From assembly GCA_030642465.1 (NCBI GenBank), contig DAOWNS010000008.1, positions 1 to 18,196 on the forward strand: a DNA stretch of 18,196 nucleotides. Direction: 5' to 3'. Positions 7,594 to 14,597 of this stretch are shown one piece after another (the stretch's first letter is position 1; each line of letters begins with the position of its first letter). This DNA comes from Candidatus Thorarchaeota archaeon (GTDB lineage: Archaea; Asgardarchaeota; Thorarchaeia; Thorarchaeales; Thorarchaeaceae). Position numbers and translations under genes: made by a program. The notes below the pieces were generated by a model, which saw only the letters and a program-made list of their open reading frames with translations, ran no database searches and had not been told where the DNA came from.

Positions 7594-8490
7594 CTACTTT
7601 GGAATCTTGTCGAGCATAGGTTGGGTCTTGATCATATGCTGATGGAGGCCTAGTTCTTCGGGTTCAAGCCCCATGGCTAGTCCTAGTAGTTGTGTGTAGT
7701 AAATCACGGGCATTTGGTATTTCTTCTCGCCAAGCTCCTTATTGACCTGAGCTTGAGCGACTTCGAACTGTAGATGGCAGAACGAACAGACGTTCAAAAC
7801 ACAGTCTATACCAACATCCATCATGTTGCGTATTTTTTCCACAGCGATATCATTGGAAACTGGCGCGTTGCTTCCGCGCACGCCTCCGCCAGCTCCACAA
7901 CACATGAATTTGTCCGTGTATGGTACACTCTCAGCACCGGTGAGTTCTACAAGTTCGTCTAGGAATGTGTGCCTTTCAGTCTGTTTCCATGGACGATTCT
8001 TGCTAGGCTTTAGGAGGTGACACCCATAGTGCACTCCAACCTTCAAGCCGGTGAGTGGACGAGTTACGCTCTTTTTCAGTTCATCGATTCCAATGTCGTA
8101 TATGACTTCTATCAGATGCTTGGCGTCTGCCTTTGCTTTGTACTTCAGGCCAAGACCCTTGAAGACCTTCTGCACCTCTTTGAGCCTATCCGGATGCTCA
8201 CGAACTTCGAGAAGGGCCTCCTTGAATGTTCCATAACATCCATTGCATCCAGTGATGATGTCATGTCCGGCCCTCTCAGCTAGTGCCAGATTCCTTGATG
8301 CTATGGCAAGCCAGGTGGGCTCACTGAACGAGCGAATGACACCCGGCGCAGGGCAGCAGCTTGCACCTTCTAGTTCTTCCAACTCTATTCCAAGCTTCGG
8401 GAGGATGACCCTGATTGACTTCTCAATGTTAGGGAATCTGTTGGGCATAACACACCCAAGGAAGAACGAGTACGTCTGAGTTTCAGTCAT
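7594..8490 (-). CDS. hdrB: HdrB-like subunit (two CCG domains), copy 1
   Basis: A 298-residue HdrB homologue, the catalytic subunit that in methanogens cleaves the CoM-S-S-CoB heterodisulfide with two noncubane [4Fe-4S] clusters. All ten ligand positions are present: Cys13, 45, 46, 82, 85 and Cys157, 197, 198, 235, 238, at nearly the spacing known for methanogen HdrB. Motifs are ASCCPAPG and CNGC in the first CCG domain and MCCGAGGG and CSFC in the second. ATG 8490 overlaps the hdrC1 stop (ATGA). It is closest in this window to hdrB2. The natural disulfide or other acceptor is unknown; non-methanogens use HdrB for other disulfides or for electron transfer. Confidence 0.9.
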   Translation of the reverse strand: MTETQTYSFFLGCVMPNRFPNIEKSIRVILPKLGIELEELEGASCCPAPGVIRSFSEPTWLAIASRNLALAERAGHDIITGCNGCYGTFKEALLEVREHPDRLKEVQKVFKGLGLKYKAKADAKHLIEVIYDIGIDELKKSVTRPLTGLKVGVHYGCHLLKPSKNRPWKQTERHTFLDELVELTGAESVPYTDKFMCCGAGGGVRGSNAPVSNDIAVEKIRNMMDVGIDCVLNVCSFCHLQFEVAQAQVNKELGEKKYQMPVIYYTQLLGLAMGLEPEELGLHQHMIKTQPMLDKIPK

Positions 8491-9032
8491 TTTTCAGCCT
8501 CCTGACGTTCTATGAGATCTTTAAATCCAGTCCGCTTCATAATGATCTTCAATTCATCCAATGCATCCTTGTGCGAGTGTACCGTGGGCGGGATCTCATC
8601 CAGACCCAGACTCACGCGCTTCTCCCGGTTTGCATCGTTAATTGGAACGGCATGACCGGTTTCGAGAAGCTTCATTGATGCTTTCCTGTGGTCAGGGAGC
8701 ATGAAGCCCTCTTCCACTGCCATATTCCTCATTGCGATTATCGCACCAGTGACCTTGATCTGGCGCGGACAACGTTCCAGACAGGTGTAGCAGGTCGCGC
8801 AGAGCCACAGGTCGGGAGAGCTTAGTACTTCCTCCTTGAGTCCAAGTAGTGCCTTTCTAATGAGCTCACGGGTTCGGAAGGCAGTTCTGCGTCCGCTGGG
8901 ACATACACTTGAGCATGTCCCGCACTGAATGCATGTCCTTATCCTATCAGCGCCTGCGTCTATAATCGCATCGACAAAAGTGCTATCGCTCTCATCTAAG
9001 TCTATGGTTTCTCGAGAGATGGAATCTGGTAT
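8487..9032 (-). CDS. hdrC: HdrC-like 2x[4Fe-4S] subunit, copy 1, with apparent ATA start
   Basis: HdrC passes electrons from HdrA to HdrB through two [4Fe-4S] clusters. The motifs CIQCGTCSSVCP (Cys34, 37, 40, 44) and CATCYTCLERCP (Cys78, 81, 84, 88) are intact, but lie upstream of the first ATG (8732). From the in-frame stop at 9081-9083 down to that ATG there is no ATG, GTG or TTG. A perfect GGAGGT (minus strand, 9044-9039) lies 6 nt before an ATA codon at 9032-9030. Starting there gives 181 residues, with the first cysteine at residue 34, exactly as in hdrC2 from its own best start. So either ATA initiates, or the base at 9030 is wrong (ATA for ATG). Starting at 8732 would remove all cluster ligands. 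The stop overlaps hdrB1. Confidence 0.85.
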   Translation of the reverse strand: MPDSISRETIDLDESDSTFVDAIIDAGADRIRTCIQCGTCSSVCPSGRRTAFRTRELIRKALLGLKEEVLSSPDLWLCATCYTCLERCPRQIKVTGAIIAMRNMAVEEGFMLPDHRKASMKLLETGHAVPINDANREKRVSLGLDEIPPTVHSHKDALDELKIIMKRTGFKDLIERQEAEK

Positions 9033-9038
9033 TCGAAG

Positions 9039-9044
9039 ACCTCC
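9039..9044 (-). promoter_or_regulatory. Perfect Shine-Dalgarno GGAGGT before the hdrC1 ATA codon
   Basis: GGAGGT on the minus strand is complementary to the conserved 16S rRNA 3' end, and 6 nt separate it from ATA at 9032-9030. No other start-like codon lies at a usable distance, so this site decides the hdrC1 start. Confidence 0.65.
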
Positions 9045-9079
9045 AGTCGAAACTGTGCTACTCGCACACCGAGCAGGTC

Positions 9080-9088
9080 GTTATAAGC
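9080..9088. promoter_or_regulatory. Palindromic TATA box in the divergent hdrC1/hdrC2 gap
   Basis: The core TTATAA (9081-9086) is self-complementary and could serve either direction. On the minus strand (GCTTATAACG) it predicts a transcript start near 9057, 25 nt before the hdrC1 ATA codon, with the GGAGGT inside the leader. On the plus strand it predicts a start near 9110. The minus-strand reading is the better supported one. Confidence 0.45.
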
Positions 9089-9177
9089 ATTAAGAATGAG
9101 GGTTGTCATTTGACCGAATACTTCGCATCGGGGAGAAATGAGTATCTGCCCTTACAGCCGCGCTCGTTTGGCAATGG

Positions 9178-9185
9178 ATTTAAGG
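9178..9185 (+). promoter_or_regulatory. Candidate TATA box of hdrC2-hdrB2
   Basis: ATTTAAGG lies about 42 nt before GTG 9224. A transcript start near 9207 would leave a short leader containing GGTG (9213-9216), 7 nt before the GTG. This supports 9224 over the far upstream TTG at 9110. Confidence 0.4.
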
Positions 9186-9223
9186 CTGTGATTCAAGCCT
9201 CCGCGCGCAGTCGGTGCATTACA

Positions 9224-9829
9224 GTGACCACAACCGAAGAAAAACCTGCAATTGACATTGATGATGTTGACCTTGAGTTCATAGAGATAATCAAGAAGAC
9301 CGGAGGTCCCAACATTCAGAACTGCTACCAATGTGGAGCGTGCAGCGGTAGCTGTCCTGCAGGCGCCCTTACGAGCTTCCTGGTGAGACGCACAATCAGA
9401 AAGGCACTGCTAGGCCTGAAGGAGGAAGTCATCTCTTCACCGGATCTTTGGTACTGCACCACCTGTTACGCCTGCACTGACAGGTGCCCTCAGGATGTCA
9501 AGCCGACTGATGTCATCAAGGCGATTCGCAATATCGCTGTTGCGGAGGGATACATGTTGGGGCCGCACCAGAAGGTGGCAGCCAAAGTGGTCGAAGCAGC
9601 ACATGCTGTTCCCTTAGATAAGGAGTCGTGGCAGAATCTCAGGGTGAAAGTGGGTCTCGAACCAATACCACCAAATGCTAGTGGTAATCCGTGGGCTGTT
9701 GATGAGATAAGAAAGATTACAAAGAAGAGTGGTTTTGAGAAGTTAATTGGCTACGAGGAGTTCATGAAGGCTCAGAAGGAAAAAGCCAAGAAAAAAGCCG
9801 AAGAGAAGAAGGCCCAGAAGAAGGAGTGA
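9224..9829 (+). CDS. hdrC: HdrC-like 2x[4Fe-4S] subunit, copy 2
   Basis: A 201-residue HdrC homologue with CYQCGACSGSCP (Cys34, 37, 40, 44) and CTTCYACTDRCP (Cys78, 81, 84, 88). It shares KALLGLKEEV, SSPDLW and the end-domain GLxxIPP pattern with hdrC1, so the two are close paralogues. The open frame reaches a TTG at 9110, but GTG 9224 is preferred: it has GGTG 7 nt upstream, a TATA box at 9178-9185, and puts all eight cysteines at the same residue numbers as hdrC1. The 38 residues lost (from TTG) have no recognisable motif. The C-terminus (~182-201) is a Lys/Glu/Ala tail probably forming a charged helix. HdrB2 follows after 6 nt. Confidence 0.88.
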   Translation: MTTTEEKPAIDIDDVDLEFIEIIKKTGGPNIQNCYQCGACSGSCPAGALTSFLVRRTIRKALLGLKEEVISSPDLWYCTTCYACTDRCPQDVKPTDVIKAIRNIAVAEGYMLGPHQKVAAKVVEAAHAVPLDKESWQNLRVKVGLEPIPPNASGNPWAVDEIRKITKKSGFEKLIGYEEFMKAQKEKAKKKAEEKKAQKKE

Positions 9830-9835
9830 TTCGGT

Positions 9836-10756
9836 TTGGCGAAGAAAAGACCCGCATTCTACCATTTCCTTGGCTGCGTAACACCCCATCGTTATCCAAG
9901 CGTTGAGAAGGCCACCAACCTAGTCTTCGAGGATTTGGACATGGACCTCCTCGACATGGTGGGGGCCACCTGTTGCCCGGCACCTGGAGTCTTCGGTTCA
10001 TTTGACAGAGTCACTTGGGCTAGCATTGCGGCCCGAAATCTCACGATAGCCGAACAGGGTGGTCATCCAATTACTACTGGATGCAACGGCTGTTTTGCCA
10101 GTTTATGGGACTCAAACTACGAGCTCAAACATGATGAAGAACTGAGAACGGCAGTCAATGAGAACCTTGCCGAGATTGGACGCGTATTCAAAGGCAGCAT
10201 TGAGGTAACTCACTACGTTGACGCGTTATATGACACCGCAGGCCTTCCGAAGATTCGAAAACGTATCACTAATCCGTTGAAGGGCGTGCGGATGGCATTG
10301 CACCCGGGATGTCACTGGATGAGACCAAAGCTCATCAAGCAGAAGGATGAGTCTGAGAGACCCCACATTTTCAGAGAGCTTTGCGAAGCGTCCGGCGCCG
10401 AATACGTGCCTTACAAGGACGAGCTAATCTGCTGTGGTGCTGGCGGGGCTGTTAGGACTGCTGATGTCAAAGTGTCGCTGGAATTCACCAAGCAGAAGTT
10501 CGATAGCCTTGCGGACGCAGGAGGAGCTGACATCATTGTGACGCCCTGTCCGTTCTGTTTGCTACAGCTAGATTTGGGACAGGTTGAGATCGAGAAATAC
10601 TTTGGTGAAAAGTACGTTTTTGATGTGATGCATGTAACTGAATTGCTTGCTCTGGCATTTGGACATAGCCCAGAGGAGTTTGGGCTAGGCACGCATTTGC
10701 AGTACATGCAGAGGAAAAGCCAGCCTAACTGGGAGCGGCTCGGGATCAATGTCTAG
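9836..10756 (+). CDS. hdrB: HdrB-like subunit (two CCG domains), copy 2
   Basis: A 306-residue HdrB homologue with both noncubane-cluster ligand sets complete: Cys14, 46, 47, 83, 86 and Cys159, 199, 200, 238, 241. TCCPAPGVFGSF and ICCGAGGAVR closely match hdrB1, so hdrC2B2 and hdrC1B1 are a duplicated pair in opposite orientation. The start is TTG with GGAGTGAT at 9823-9830, 5 nt upstream; no ATG is near the family N-terminus (FYHFLGC). As for copy 1, the physiological disulfide or electron acceptor is not evident from sequence. It ends 35 nt before the convergent small gene. Confidence 0.9.
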   Translation: MAKKRPAFYHFLGCVTPHRYPSVEKATNLVFEDLDMDLLDMVGATCCPAPGVFGSFDRVTWASIAARNLTIAEQGGHPITTGCNGCFASLWDSNYELKHDEELRTAVNENLAEIGRVFKGSIEVTHYVDALYDTAGLPKIRKRITNPLKGVRMALHPGCHWMRPKLIKQKDESERPHIFRELCEASGAEYVPYKDELICCGAGGAVRTADVKVSLEFTKQKFDSLADAGGADIIVTPCPFCLLQLDLGQVEIEKYFGEKYVFDVMHVTELLALAFGHSPEEFGLGTHLQYMQRKSQPNWERLGINV

Positions 10757-10791
10757 AAGTCACAAGACGCCAGAATAAGGGGATGTTTCTA

Positions 10792-10953
10792 TCAAGCGCC
10801 ATGCACTGAACGTGGTTTCTCCTGAACTGCCCGCATGAGGGCTTGAACATCCTTCTCAGTCAGTTCCAGACAACCTGGCGCTTCAGCACACACCGGACAA
10901 CGTTCCCGGATTCTCGACAGATAGACTCGGGTGTACAGCCGGGTGGCTTTCAT
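10792..10953 (-). CDS. 53-residue Cys-containing small protein
   Basis: A small open frame, MKATRLYTRVYLSRIRER, then CPVCAEAPGCLELTEKD, then VQALMRAVQEKPRSVHGA. The N-terminal third is basic; the middle has three cysteines (Cys19, 22, 28) in a CxxC-x5-C pattern; the rest is a predicted amphipathic helix. Support that it is real: an AT-rich box TTAATATTA on the minus strand (10975-10983) is centred 26 nt before the ATG, the distance expected for a leaderless archaeal transcript starting on the ATG itself, and the frame fills an otherwise unexplained gap. Three cysteines could bind iron or zinc with a fourth ligand (His51) or in a dimer. I do not recognise a family. It lies between hdrB2 and hdrA. 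Confidence 0.55.
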   Translation of the reverse strand: MKATRLYTRVYLSRIRERCPVCAEAPGCLELTEKDVQALMRAVQEKPRSVHGA

Positions 10954-10974
10954 AGCTCTGATATGTTATCCACG

Positions 10975-10983
10975 TAATATTAA
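10975..10983 (-). promoter_or_regulatory. TATA box for a leaderless small-gene transcript
   Basis: TTAATATTA on the minus strand, centred near 10979; the +26 position is 10953, the A of the small gene's ATG. The match in spacing is what suggests leaderless transcription. Confidence 0.45.
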
Positions 10984-10993
10984 GTCCCACTGG

Positions 10994-11009
10994 TATTGAT
11001 TCTTCAATA
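10994..11009. promoter_or_regulatory. Dyad TATTGA-TTCT-TCAATA
   Basis: Perfect 6-bp inverted arms (10994-10999 and 11004-11009) around a 4-nt centre, placed just upstream of the small-gene TATA box. It looks like a dimeric regulator half-site pair (ATTGA/TCAAT). No known regulator can be named. Confidence 0.4.
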
Positions 11010-11015
11010 TCGTAA

Positions 11016-11027
11016 ATTGGCGCCAAT
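11016..11027. promoter_or_regulatory. Perfect 12-bp palindrome ATTGGCGCCAAT
   Basis: A fully self-complementary 12-mer, 6 bp from the dyad at 10994-11009 and with related half-sites (ATTGG/CCAAT). It lies about 50 bp upstream of the hdrA TATA candidate. A regulator site serving the divergent small gene and hdrA is the simplest reading. Confidence 0.4.
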
Positions 11028-11072
11028 CGAATGTAATCCGGTTCCACGCTACACATGGCCCGACAATAAACG

Positions 11073-11080
11073 TTTTTACT
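11073..11080 (+). promoter_or_regulatory. Candidate TATA box of hdrA-hdrC3-hdrB3
   Basis: TTTTTACT lies 47-54 nt before ATG 11127. A start near 11101 would give a ~25-nt leader that includes GGAG at 11112-11115. Weak match to consensus. Confidence 0.3.
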
Positions 11081-11126
11081 GGCTTTACCGACGAACGGCT
11101 CATCAACCCGCGGAGTAAACGCTGAA

Positions 11127-14100
11127 ATGGCAGAGGCTGCAGCAAAACCAGTTGTTATTATCGGTGCAGGAATCGCAGGCATGCGGGCCGCACTGGACCT
11201 TGCCGGTATGGGTGTCAAGGTGTATTTGGTGGAGAGAAAACCCTCCATTGGAGGGCACATGTCTCAATTGGACAAGACCTTCCCAACTTTGGACTGCAGT
11301 ATGTGCATTCAAGGCCCTTGGATGGTGGATTGCGCCCGCAATCCCAACATCGAGATTCTTGCCTACTCTGAGGTAACAGAGGTTTCTGGTAAGCAGGGTG
11401 ATTTCAACGTTAAGGTGCTCAAACACACACGTCGCGTGGATATCGAGAAGTGCACAGGATGTGGCGATTGTCAACGGGTTTGCCCAATTGAGGTCTTGAA
11501 TGAGTATGACGAAGGCCTCAAGATGCGGAAGGCAGCTTACATTCCATTCCCACAAGCGGTTCCGAATGTTGCGACAATAGACATGGAGAACTGCATCGAG
11601 TGCATGACCTGTGTCAAGACCTGCAAGGCCGAAGCCATCATCTTTGACATACGTGACGAAACAGTCGAGATCAATGCCGGTTCAATCATTGTTGCTACTG
11701 GTTTTGAGCTACTCGATCCTGCAGTGGTTCCCGAGTATGGTTATGGTCGCTTTCCTAACGTTGTTTCTGCGCTTGAGTACGAGCGAATGGTTTCAGCAAG
11801 CGGTCCCACCGGCGGAATCGTTATGCGCCCCTCAGACGGACGTGAACCTCATAGAATTGCGTTCATCCAGTGTGTGGGGTCTCGTGATGTCAATCATTGT
11901 GCCTATTGCTCGCGGATATGCTGCACTTACGCCACCAAAGAGGCAATCATTACCAAAGAGCACACTCCTGAGGTTCACATTGACATTCTGTACAACGACC
12001 TTCGCGCCTTTGGCAAGGGCTTCGAGGAGTTTCTCACAAGAGCAGAAACCGAGTATGAAATCAACTTTGTCAAGGGTTTGCCTAGCGAGATAATCGAGAA
12101 CGCTGGCACTGGTGATCTCCTAGTCAAGCACAGTGACGCTAAGGGACATGAGGTTCTGCAAGACAAATACGATCTAGTTGTTCTGTGTTCCGCGATGGTG
12201 CCATCCAATAACTCCGAGTTATTTGCTCAGCTTGGAATAGAGGTCGACAACTACGGCTTCATCAAGTCTAAGAAACCCGGCATAGTCAGTTCCGAAACTG
12301 GTGTGCCTGGTGTGCACATGTGCGGCGCTTGTGAAAGTCCGAAGGACATTCCTGATTCCGTTGCCCAAGGCAGCGCAGCGGCCTCTCTAGCGGTTCTGGA
12401 CGTAATTGTGCCAGATGCTTCCGAGTCGGAGGCATTGAGTGGAGAGGATTTGGAACTCATGGCTGGAGAGCCACGAATAGGAGTCATCATCTGCTCGTGC
12501 GGGACAAACATCGCTGGCACAGTTGATGTTGCGGCTGTAACAGAATTCGCGAGCAAATTGCCTAATGTGGTATATTCCGAGAATCTCCTCTACTCATGTT
12601 CATCTGACTCTCAAGTCGTTATTATTGATGCAATCAAAGAGCACAAGCTCAATAGGCTTGTTGTGGCCTCATGTACACCAAGAACCCATGAACCCCTATT
12701 CAGAGCCACAATCGAAGAGGCAGGTCTCAACAAGTATCTTTTTGACCTTGCTAACATCAGAGAGCACTGCGCATGGATTCATCAGGGTGCAAAGGGCGAA
12801 GCAACATCCAAAGCAATGGACCTCGTGAGAATGTCGGTTGCTAGATCAGCACTCCTTGCGCCACAGGAAGAAGCGTCGACACAAATCGAGCCATCCGTTC
12901 TAGTTATCGGAGCTGGTGTTGCCGGAATGGCTGCCGCAGACATCATTGCCAACAAGGGCTTCAAGGTATATTTGGTTGAAAAGGATGAGGCAGTTGGTGG
13001 TCTTGTCAAGGAGCACCGCACCGTCAATTTCGACCACACACCAAGTGCTAGGATACTGAAGGAGTACGAATCCAAGATCACTGGTAACGAGAACATCGAA
13101 TTGATGCTCAACTCCAAGGTCGTTGAAGCAATGGGTGCAATTGGCGATTTCGATGTCGTAGTCAAGACCGGAAAGAAGAAACAGAAATTGAAAGTCGGAG
13201 TAGTCATAGTTGCCACTGGTGCCGTTCAGCTCGAAGAGAAGGGGCTCTACGGTCTGCACAAGCTGCCTGAGGTGATGACACAGCTTGAGTTCAACAATCG
13301 CCTCGCCACAGAGGGTGGCTTCAACGACGGAGAAACCTTTGCAGTCATTCATTGTGCAGGGTCGCGTGAGGATGAGACCCTTGATGGCGCAAGAACTTGG
13401 TGCTCTGGCATCTGCTGTACAATTGCATTGGAGCATACATTGGAACTTCTTAAGAAGCATCCTAGCTCCAGAATATTCCATCTCTACAGAGACCTGAGAG
13501 TTGCATACGATGGTGAGGACAGGTACAGAGAGGCTCGCAAGAAAGGTGTGGTATTCGTTAGGTTCGATAAGGACGCACCCCCAGAAGTGAAGAAGGGGAA
13601 GAAGGACTCGGGCAAGGCGTTGAGGGTGAACGTTCTCGATCAGGTGCTTGGTGCAGAGCTACTCATGGACGTGGATCATGTTGTTCTTGCGACTGCGATG
13701 GTCCCGCGAACGTCTAACAAGGAGGTTTCAGAGCTCTTCAAGCTCTCTCTGAACATGTCAGGCTTCTTCATGGAAGCGCATCCCAAGCTCAGACCAGTTG
13801 ATTTCCAGACTGATGGTATTTACGTGGCCGGAACCGCAACGGCACCAAAAACAATACAGGAGTCGATTGTCCAAGGTCAAGGTGCTGCTGGGCGGGCATT
13901 GATTCCACTGATTAAAGGTATCCGAAAGGCAGAAGCCATAGTTTCAGTTGTTGACCCAGAGGTCTGTGTGGGCTGTGGAACTTGCGAAATCAACTGTGTC
14001 TATAACGCGATAGAAGTGGTTCCTGGAGATGGCAGCCACGATTACGCAGTTTCCAACCCAGTTCTCTGTCAGGGGTGTGGAAAGTGTGCTGCAGGATGTC

Positions 14101-14594
14101 CTGCGGGAGCCATCACTATGAAACACTTCACTGACGATCAGATTCTCTCGCAGATTAGAGAAGCCCTCAAGGATGTGCCGGCCAATCAACCGCGAATTCT
14201 TACTATAATGTGTAATTGGTGTACTTACGCAGGGGCTGATCAAGCAGGAGTTTCGCGATTGCAGCAACCAACTACCGTAAGAGACATACGTGTGATGTGC
14301 ACGGGACGATTGAGTGTCACTCACATGCTAGAAGCTTTCAGGCTAGGGGCGGATATGGTGTGGATATCCGGTTGTCATTTCGGAGATTGCCATTATGTAG
14401 ATGGTAATGTCAGCTTCGAGCGCAGATTCGCCATTGCCAAGAAGATAATCGAGAAGGCAGGGCTCGAATCCGAGCGTTTGCAATTCACTCAGATCAGTGC
14501 AAGTGAAGGTTCTATTTACGCTGAGAAGGTCAAGGAACTCTCAAAAATTGTTGAGAAGATTGGACCAAGTCCACTTAGGCAGAGGGGGCGGTAG
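11127..14594 (+). CDS. hdrA: HdrA-HdrA-MvhD fusion protein (electron-bifurcating type)
   Basis: A 1155-residue fusion. Part 1 (~8-430): FAD domain GAGIAG (13-18), DCSMC (56-60), a ferredoxin insert with Cys109/112/115/119 and Cys156/159/162/166, and the HdrA cluster motif CVGSR...CSRICC (Cys249, 261, 265, 266). Part 2: an HdrA N-terminal domain (~450-575; ICSCGTN, ASCTPRTHEPLF), a second FAD domain GAGVAG (595-600), CAGSR...CSGICC (Cys743, 759, 763, 764), and terminal ferredoxins Cys947/950/953/957 and Cys981/984/987/991. Part 3 (~1023-1145): an MvhD domain, MCNWCTYAGAD...MCTGR...GCHFGDCHY (Cys1029, 1032, 1058, 1083, 1088), binding [2Fe-2S]. HdrA is the flavin hub; MvhD is the electron entry from hydrogenase or formate dehydrogenase. 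Part 2 lacks the ferredoxin insert and part 1 lacks the N-terminal domain and terminal ferredoxins, so the halves are complementary. QmoB is a related HdrA-MvhD fusion. ATG 11127 has GGAG 11 nt upstream; hdrC3 starts 3 nt after the stop. Confidence 0.93.
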   Translation: MAEAAAKPVVIIGAGIAGMRAALDLAGMGVKVYLVERKPSIGGHMSQLDKTFPTLDCSMCIQGPWMVDCARNPNIEILAYSEVTEVSGKQGDFNVKVLKHTRRVDIEKCTGCGDCQRVCPIEVLNEYDEGLKMRKAAYIPFPQAVPNVATIDMENCIECMTCVKTCKAEAIIFDIRDETVEINAGSIIVATGFELLDPAVVPEYGYGRFPNVVSALEYERMVSASGPTGGIVMRPSDGREPHRIAFIQCVGSRDVNHCAYCSRICCTYATKEAIITKEHTPEVHIDILYNDLRAFGKGFEEFLTRAETEYEINFVKGLPSEIIENAGTGDLLVKHSDAKGHEVLQDKYDLVVLCSAMVPSNNSELFAQLGIEVDNYGFIKSKKPGIVSSETGVPGVHMCGACESPKDIPDSVAQGSAAASLAVLDVIVPDASESEALSGEDLELMAGEPRIGVIICSCGTNIAGTVDVAAVTEFASKLPNVVYSENLLYSCSSDSQVVIIDAIKEHKLNRLVVASCTPRTHEPLFRATIEEAGLNKYLFDLANIREHCAWIHQGAKGEATSKAMDLVRMSVARSALLAPQEEASTQIEPSVLVIGAGVAGMAAADIIANKGFKVYLVEKDEAVGGLVKEHRTVNFDHTPSARILKEYESKITGNENIELMLNSKVVEAMGAIGDFDVVVKTGKKKQKLKVGVVIVATGAVQLEEKGLYGLHKLPEVMTQLEFNNRLATEGGFNDGETFAVIHCAGSREDETLDGARTWCSGICCTIALEHTLELLKKHPSSRIFHLYRDLRVAYDGEDRYREARKKGVVFVRFDKDAPPEVKKGKKDSGKALRVNVLDQVLGAELLMDVDHVVLATAMVPRTSNKEVSELFKLSLNMSGFFMEAHPKLRPVDFQTDGIYVAGTATAPKTIQESIVQGQGAAGRALIPLIKGIRKAEAIVSVVDPEVCVGCGTCEINCVYNAIEVVPGDGSHDYAVSNPVLCQGCGKCAAGCPAGAITMKHFTDDQILSQIREALKDVPANQPRILTIMCNWCTYAGADQAGVSRLQQPTTVRDIRVMCTGRLSVTHMLEAFRLGADMVWISGCHFGDCHYVDGNVSFERRFAIAKKIIEKAGLESERLQFTQISASEGSIYAEKVKELSKIVEKIGPSPLRQRGR

Positions 14595-14597
14595 AAC

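Noticed and set aside
7586..7605. ATTCCA-N8-TGGAAT inverted repeat spanning the hdrB1 stop as a terminator
   Set aside because: Six-bp AT-rich stem with no T-run after it; too weak to call.
8487..8732. An 81-residue protein starting at ATG 8732
   Set aside because: It is the C-terminal part of HdrC1; the upstream frame encodes both ferredoxin motifs, and a better start is at 9032.
10883..11260. Minus-strand open frame of 125 residues over the start of hdrA
   Set aside because: It overlaps the strongly supported hdrA N-terminus and has no recognisable motif. The small gene at 10792-10953 lies in a different frame and has promoter support.
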